DNA from: Bacillota bacterium
GTDB taxonomy: Bacteria > Bacillota > Bacilli > Bacillales_B > DSM-18226
Length of the DNA stretch: 5,177 nt
Direction: 5' to 3'
Assembly: GCA_030705665.1 (NCBI GenBank)
Contig: JAUZQA010000323.1
Span: 1 to 5,177, forward strand
Every line of letters starts with the position of its first letter. Within the stretch, counting starts at the first letter, position 1. Shown piece after piece: positions 1-5,177 of this stretch. The notes under the pieces were generated by a model. That model ran no database searches. It had not been told where the DNA came from and saw nothing but the letters and a program-made list of their open reading frames with translations. The translations under genes were made by a program, and so were the position numbers.

Positions 1-1
1 A

Positions 2-1941
2 AAACGGATCAAGAAAGCGGGAGATGAGCGATTATTCTACATTGCTGAAGCGCTAAAACGTGGTGTGACCATCGAAACGATTCATCAATGGAGTCAAATT
101 GATTTATTCTTCCTTCATAAAATGGAAGGGATCATTAAGCTTGAAGCAACATTGCTTGAAAATCCTTTTGATAAAGAAATCCTAAATGATGCAAAGAAAA
201 AAGGGTTTTCAGATAAAAAGATTGCCAAGCTGTGGGGAGCCACCGAGCAGGCAATATACGAATATCGCAAAGAAAATGGTATCATCCCTGTTTATAAAAT
301 GGTTGATACATGTGCCTCTGAATTTGAATCAGAAACACCATACTATTACGGAACGTACGAAGAAGAAAATGAATCCATTGTTACTGACAGAAAAAGTGTG
401 ATTGTACTAGGCTCCGGGCCAATTCGCATTGGTCAAGGTATCGAATTTGACTACGCAACGGTACACTCAGTAAAAGCCATTAAAGAAGCCGGCTACGAAG
501 CAATTATTATAAATAGTAATCCAGAAACAGTATCTACCGATTTCAGTATTTCCGATAAGCTCTATTTTGAGCCGCTGACAATTGAAGATGTCATGCATAT
601 TATCGATCTTGAACAGCCGATGGGAGTTGTTGTTCAATTCGGCGGACAGACAGCCATCAATCTTGCTTCCAGATTAGAGGCAAATGGTGTAAAAATCCTT
701 GGAACGGGCCTCGAGGATTTAGACCGTGCTGAAGATCGTGATAAATTTGAACATGCATTAAGGGAACTGGGCATTCCAATGCCTCTCGGTAAAACAGCCC
801 TTTCCGTTGAAGAAGCACTTGTCATTGGAAAAGAAATTGGTTACCCGGTACTTGTCCGTCCTTCCTACGTCCTTGGAGGCCGTGCGATGGAAATTGTTTA
901 TCGCGAGGAAGAACTCTTGCATTATATGGAGAATGCTGTGAAAGTGAATCCAGAGCATCCAGTCCTAATTGACCGTTATCTTACAGGAAAAGAAATTGAA
1001 GTTGATGCCATCTGTGATGGTAAAAACGTCTTGATTCCAGGTATTATGGAGCATATCGAGCGTGCAGGCGTTCACTCAGGTGACTCGATTGCGGTTTATC
1101 CACCGCAAACACTTTCTGACCAAGTAAAACAGACGCTGATTGATTATACACAAAGAATGGCAAAAGGCTTAAACATTATTGGTCTCCTAAATATTCAATA
1201 TGTTCTTTCGGGTGGTCAAGTATACGTGCTTGAGGTAAACCCTCGTTCCAGCCGTACAGTGCCATTTTTAAGTAAAATTACAAACGTGCCAATGGCAAAA
1301 ATTGCAACGAAAGTAATTTTAGGCGTCTCCTTAGACGATCAAGGCTATCAATCTGGACTTCACCCTGAAAAAGAGGGAGTGTATGTTAAGGTTCCTGTCT
1401 TCTCATTTGCAAAGTTAAGAAGTGTGGATATTACCCTTGGACCAGAAATGAAGTCAACAGGGGAAGTAATGGGTAAAGATTTAACACTTGAAAAGGCCCT
1501 TTACAAAGGTTTAGTAGCCTCAGGGATAAGCATCCAACAATTTGGAACTGTCCTATTTACAGTTGCTGACAAGGATAAGCAAGAAGCCTTAGGCTTAGCA
1601 AAACGATTCGTTGCCAATGGCTATCGCCTTATGGCCACAAATGGTACGGCTGCCTTCTTAAAGGCCAACGGTCTCCCAGTTGATGTAGTTGGAAAAATTG
1701 GAGCGGAAGGGACAACATTAATTGATGTCATCCATCAAGGCAAAGTCCAATTTATCATCAACACATTGACAAAAGGAAAGCAGCCGGAAAGAGATGGCTT
1801 TGGAATCCGTCGTGAAGCGGTTGAGAATGGAATTCCATGCTTAACTTCATTAGATACAGCAAACGCAATATTAAGAGTAGTTGAGTCGATGAATTTTTCA
1901 GCAGAGGCTATGACTCCTGCAGAAAAGGTGGCTGTATTAGC

Positions 1942-1945
<4 letters not shown>
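2..1945 (+). CDS. carB: Carbamoyl-phosphate synthase large subunit, pyrimidine type (CarB/PyrAB), 5'-truncated by window
   Basis: This gene makes carbamoyl phosphate from bicarbonate, ATP and glutamine-derived ammonia, the first step of pyrimidine synthesis, in a cytoplasmic complex with CarA. The reading frame is open from the window edge, and its first codons ([20 protein letters not shown]) already match the family, so the GTG at 65 is not the start. About 647 codons are present; family members have about 1,070, so roughly 425 residues lie upstream. Codons are counted from nt 2. The rest of the oligomerisation domain covers about 1-130. The second synthetase (ATP-grasp) half covers about 130-510, with [15 protein letters not shown] at nt 395, the CPSase signature [15 protein letters not shown] at nt 842, [14 protein letters not shown] at nt 1046, and the Mg/ATP-binding [10 protein letters not shown] at nt 1226 (Glu411, Asn413). 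The MGS-like allosteric domain runs from about 515, with FTVADKDK at nt 1556 and NTLTKGK at nt 1760. In Bacillus pyrimidine-type enzymes UMP inhibits and PRPP activates. Its location next to pyrK argues against the arginine-specific paralogue. Confidence 0.97.
1925..1931 (+). promoter_or_regulatory. Ribosome binding site of pyrK, inside carB
   Basis: AAGGTGG differs at one position from the AAGGAGG consensus and lies 10 bases before the ATG at 1942. It sits in the last codons of carB, so pyrK translation is probably coupled to carB termination. This is an inference from position. Confidence 0.7.
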
Positions 1946-3628
<1,683 letters not shown>

Positions 3629-3629
<1 letters not shown>

Positions 3630-4345
3630 TGGATAAAGAGCTAATCATTGCGCTTGATTTTGCAAATGCCGAAGAGGTTGGGCAATTTTTAAAGCCATTT
3701 GATGACCAAAAGCTTTTTTTAAAGGTTGGGATGGAGCTGTTTTATCAGGAAGGCCCATCCATCGTCCATTCATTGAAAGAAGCGGGACATCGGATCTTTT
3801 TAGATTTAAAGCTTCACGATATACCAAATACAGTGAAAAGTGCCATGAGAGGCCTTGCTGGTTTAGGGGTTGACCTGGTTAATGTACATGCTGCAGGCGG
3901 CACCGAAATGATGGAAGGAGCCATTGAAGGACTTGAAGCAGGCACTGCTGCAGGAAGAAATCGTCCTGCTTGTATTGCCGTTACCCAGTTGACTAGCACT
4001 TCAGAGGAACAAATGAACAAAGAGCAGTTGATTCCCGTTGCACTTAAGGAATCCGTTCTCCATTATGCATCATTGGCAATGGGTGCCGGGTTGGATGGCG
4101 TCGTGTGTTCTGCGCTGGAGGCTGTCTCAATTCGTAAACGATTAGGCAGTTCTTTTTACACCGTTACACCGGGAATTCGCATGAAATCAGATCAGGTTCA
4201 AGACCAAAAGCGGGTTGCAACGCCGGAATTTGCCAGAGATGCAGGGGTGTCTGCGATTGTGGTCGGACGTTCGATTACAAAAGCAGATGATCCGTTAAAA
4301 AGCTATCAACAGTGGATTCAAGCATGGAAAGGGGAAGAACAATGA
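3629..4345 (+). CDS. pyrF: Orotidine 5'-phosphate decarboxylase PyrF
   Basis: PyrF decarboxylates OMP to UMP, the last step of the pathway, in the cytoplasm without a cofactor. From the ATG at 3629 it has 238 residues, against 239 in B. subtilis. The (beta/alpha)8 fold and active site are recognisable: IIALDF with Asp10, LKVGMELF with Lys32, and the signature [11 protein letters not shown] at 59-69, which carries the catalytic Asp59, Lys61 and Asp64. Phosphate and pyrimidine contacts follow in TQLTS (119-123), TPGIR (180-184) and VVGRSIT (211-217). These residues sit one position earlier than in B. subtilis numbering. The start overlaps the pyrD stop in TAATG and the stop overlaps the pyrE start in ATGA, so translation is probably coupled on both sides. 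Base composition is like its neighbours. Confidence 0.97.
4329..4334 (+). promoter_or_regulatory. Ribosome binding site of pyrE, decides the start
   Basis: AAGGGG lies 7 bases before the ATG at 4342, within the last codons of pyrF. It favours this ATG over the in-frame GTG at 4312, which would add ten residues ([10 protein letters not shown]) ahead of the conserved [10 protein letters not shown]. Confidence 0.75.
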
Positions 4346-4989
4346 AACACTTTATTGCAGAACAACTACTAGAAATTAATGCGGTTGCCTTAAAACCAGC
4401 CAATCCTTTTACATGGACATCCGGCATGCGCTCTCCGATTTATTGTGATAATCGCTTAACATTGTCATATCCGGCTGTCCGAAGAGAAATTGCCACCGGC
4501 TTGAAAAAGCTCATTCTTGAGCATTTTCCAGAAGCAGAAGTAATTGCTGGAACAGCCACTGCCGGAATTCCACATGCTGCGTGGGTCAGTGAATTAATGG
4601 ATCTGCCAATGTGCTATGTTCGTTCAAAAGCGAAAGAACATGGTAAAGGCAACCAAATTGAAGGTAAAGCCGAAAAAGGACAAAAGGTAGTCGTTGTTGA
4701 GGATTTAATTTCGACTGGCGGAAGTGTGATCACTGCTGTTCAAGCACTAAGGGAAGCCGGCTGCGAAGTATTAGGAGCAGTATCGATTTTTACATATGGA
4801 CTAGAAAAAGGAAAAGTGCTGCTGCAAGAGGCTAATATCCAAACAGAATCCTTAACAAATTTTGCGGCACTTGTAGAAGCTGCCATTAATAAAGGCTACA
4901 TCAGCCAGGATGACCAAGAAAGTCTCTTGGCATGGAGCAAGGATCCATCAGCTTGGAGCAAAGCACACGGAGAAGTACAAAAAGCATAG
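4342..4989 (+). CDS. pyrE: Orotate phosphoribosyltransferase PyrE
   Basis: PyrE joins orotate and PRPP to give OMP and pyrophosphate, the fifth step of UMP synthesis, as a cytoplasmic dimer in characterised members. It has 215 residues, close to the 216 of B. subtilis. The type I phosphoribosyltransferase fold shows [12 protein letters not shown] at 27-38 (orotate side), the [12 protein letters not shown] loop at 68-79, the flexible catalytic loop [15 protein letters not shown] at 94-108 (Arg94, Lys96, Lys98, His100), and the PRPP-binding signature [13 protein letters not shown] at 116-128 with Glu120-Asp121. The start overlaps the pyrF stop as ATGA and has its own SD. It is the last gene of the operon, ending 11 bases before the terminator stem. 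The C-terminus carries a short repeat, AWSKDPS then AWSKAHG (197-210), beyond the catalytic core. Confidence 0.97.
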   Translation: MKHFIAEQLLEINAVALKPANPFTWTSGMRSPIYCDNRLTLSYPAVRREIATGLKKLILEHFPEAEVIAGTATAGIPHAAWVSELMDLPMCYVRSKAKEHGKGNQIEGKAEKGQKVVVVEDLISTGGSVITAVQALREAGCEVLGAVSIFTYGLEKGKVLLQEANIQTESLTNFAALVEAAINKGYISQDDQESLLAWSKDPSAWSKAHGEVQKA

Positions 4990-5000
4990 GTATTGTAATG

Positions 5001-5046
5001 ATTGAACCCCGTTCAAAGGAGAACGGGGTTCAATTTTTTATTTTAT
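5001..5046 (+). terminator. Rho-independent terminator of the pyr operon
   Basis: A perfect 14-bp inverted repeat (ATTGAACCCCGTTC at 5001-5014 and GAACGGGGTTCAAT at 5021-5034) closes a 6-base loop, AAAGGA. The plus strand then has six T (5034-5039), an A and four more T, so it is a strong intrinsic terminator for the pyrE side. A further run of eight T follows at 5050-5057. On the minus strand the bases after the stem (CATTACAATACC) are not a T-tract, so termination of the convergent gene here should be weaker. Confidence 0.93.
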
Positions 5047-5177
5047 ACGTTTTTTTTCAATGTCAAGACTACTTCCTCATCTTGTGTTACATAAACAGTT
5101 TGCTGGTTTTCATAGATAACAAAACCTGGTTTGGCACCGCTTGGCTTTTTGACATAGCGGACCTTTGTAAAATCAAC
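5043..5177 (-). CDS. rqcH: C-terminal end of an RqcH/NFACT-family ribosome quality control protein (YloA), truncated by window
   Basis: The reverse strand is open from the window edge to a TAA at 5045-5043 and gives 44 residues, beginning [20 protein letters not shown] and ending VVLTLKKNV. The [22 protein letters not shown] stretch (residues 10-31) is the hallmark of the extreme C-terminus of the NFACT-R (DUF814) domain in bacterial RqcH/YloA/FbpA-type proteins. Those proteins are usually about 550-580 residues, so over 90% of the gene lies to the right. In B. subtilis RqcH binds the stalled 50S subunit with peptidyl-tRNA and adds C-terminal alanine tails that mark the nascent chain for degradation; homologues were earlier named fibronectin-binding proteins. 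The gene converges on pyrE and its stop lies 8 bases from the terminator stem. Identification rests on a short segment from memory of the family. Confidence 0.85.
   Translation of the reverse strand, partial: VDFTKVRYVKKPSGAKPGFVIYENQQTVYVTQDEEVVLTLKKNV

Noticed and set aside
3715..3721. T TTT TTA slippery heptamer in the correct phase within pyrF (codons for Leu-Phe-Leu-Lys)
   Set aside because: It encodes the conserved residues just before the active-site Lys32. A -1 shift would give a truncated, unrelated product, and I see no obvious downstream stimulatory structure. It is best explained as chance codon choice.
4312..4341. Longer PyrE starting at GTG 4312
   Set aside because: The added residues do not look like PyrE, and the ATG at 4342 has an SD and the usual ATGA overlap.
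5040..5066. Minus-strand TTGACA (plus-strand TGTCAA at 5061-5066) followed by TATAAA, as a possible promoter
   Set aside because: The spacing is about 13 bases, too short for a sigma-A promoter, and it would point straight into the pyr terminator and pyrE antisense.

Overview
This window holds the 3' half of a de novo pyrimidine (UMP) biosynthesis operon of Bacillus type, followed by its terminator and the tail of a convergent gene. A low-GC Gram-positive bacterium of the Bacillaceae is the likely source. The evidence is the gene order carB(pyrAB)-pyrK-pyrD-pyrF-pyrE, the class 1B dihydroorotate dehydrogenase with its PyrK partner, strong AAGGAGG-like ribosome binding sites, AT-leaning codon use, and an rqcH (yloA)-type gene next door. 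I cannot place the genus from sequence alone.

Layout: nt 2-1945 (+) is the C-terminal ~647 codons of the carbamoyl-phosphate synthase large subunit, whose 5' part lies outside the window. It is followed by pyrK (1942-2721), pyrD (2718-3629), pyrF (3629-4345) and pyrE (4342-4989), all on +. There is no intergenic space: every junction is a 4-bp (ATGA or GTGA) or 1-bp (TAATG) overlap of stop and start, and each downstream start has a Shine-Dalgarno sequence inside the upstream gene. A 14-bp perfect hairpin plus U-tract (5001-5046) ends the operon. From the right edge, the last 44 codons of a minus-strand gene (5043-5177), recognised as the C-terminus of an RqcH/NFACT protein, run towards it.

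How the genes work together: CarB (with CarA, expected upstream) makes carbamoyl phosphate. After PyrB and PyrC (also expected upstream), the PyrD-PyrK complex oxidises dihydroorotate to orotate and passes electrons through FMN, [2Fe-2S] and FAD to NAD+. PyrE adds PRPP to orotate to give OMP, and PyrF decarboxylates OMP to UMP. UMP and PRPP feed back on the C-terminal domain of CarB. The PyrR attenuators that usually control such operons would lie upstream and are not in this window.

Every gene looks intact (apart from the two cut by the window edges), with key residues present and lengths close to the family norm. I see no mobile element, CRISPR array, RNA gene or unknown gene, and no convincing undescribed system. 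The findings are modest: the tight overlap architecture, a one-sided terminator between convergent genes, the pyrE-rqcH junction without intervening sulfate-assimilation genes, and a small repeat at the PyrE C-terminus.
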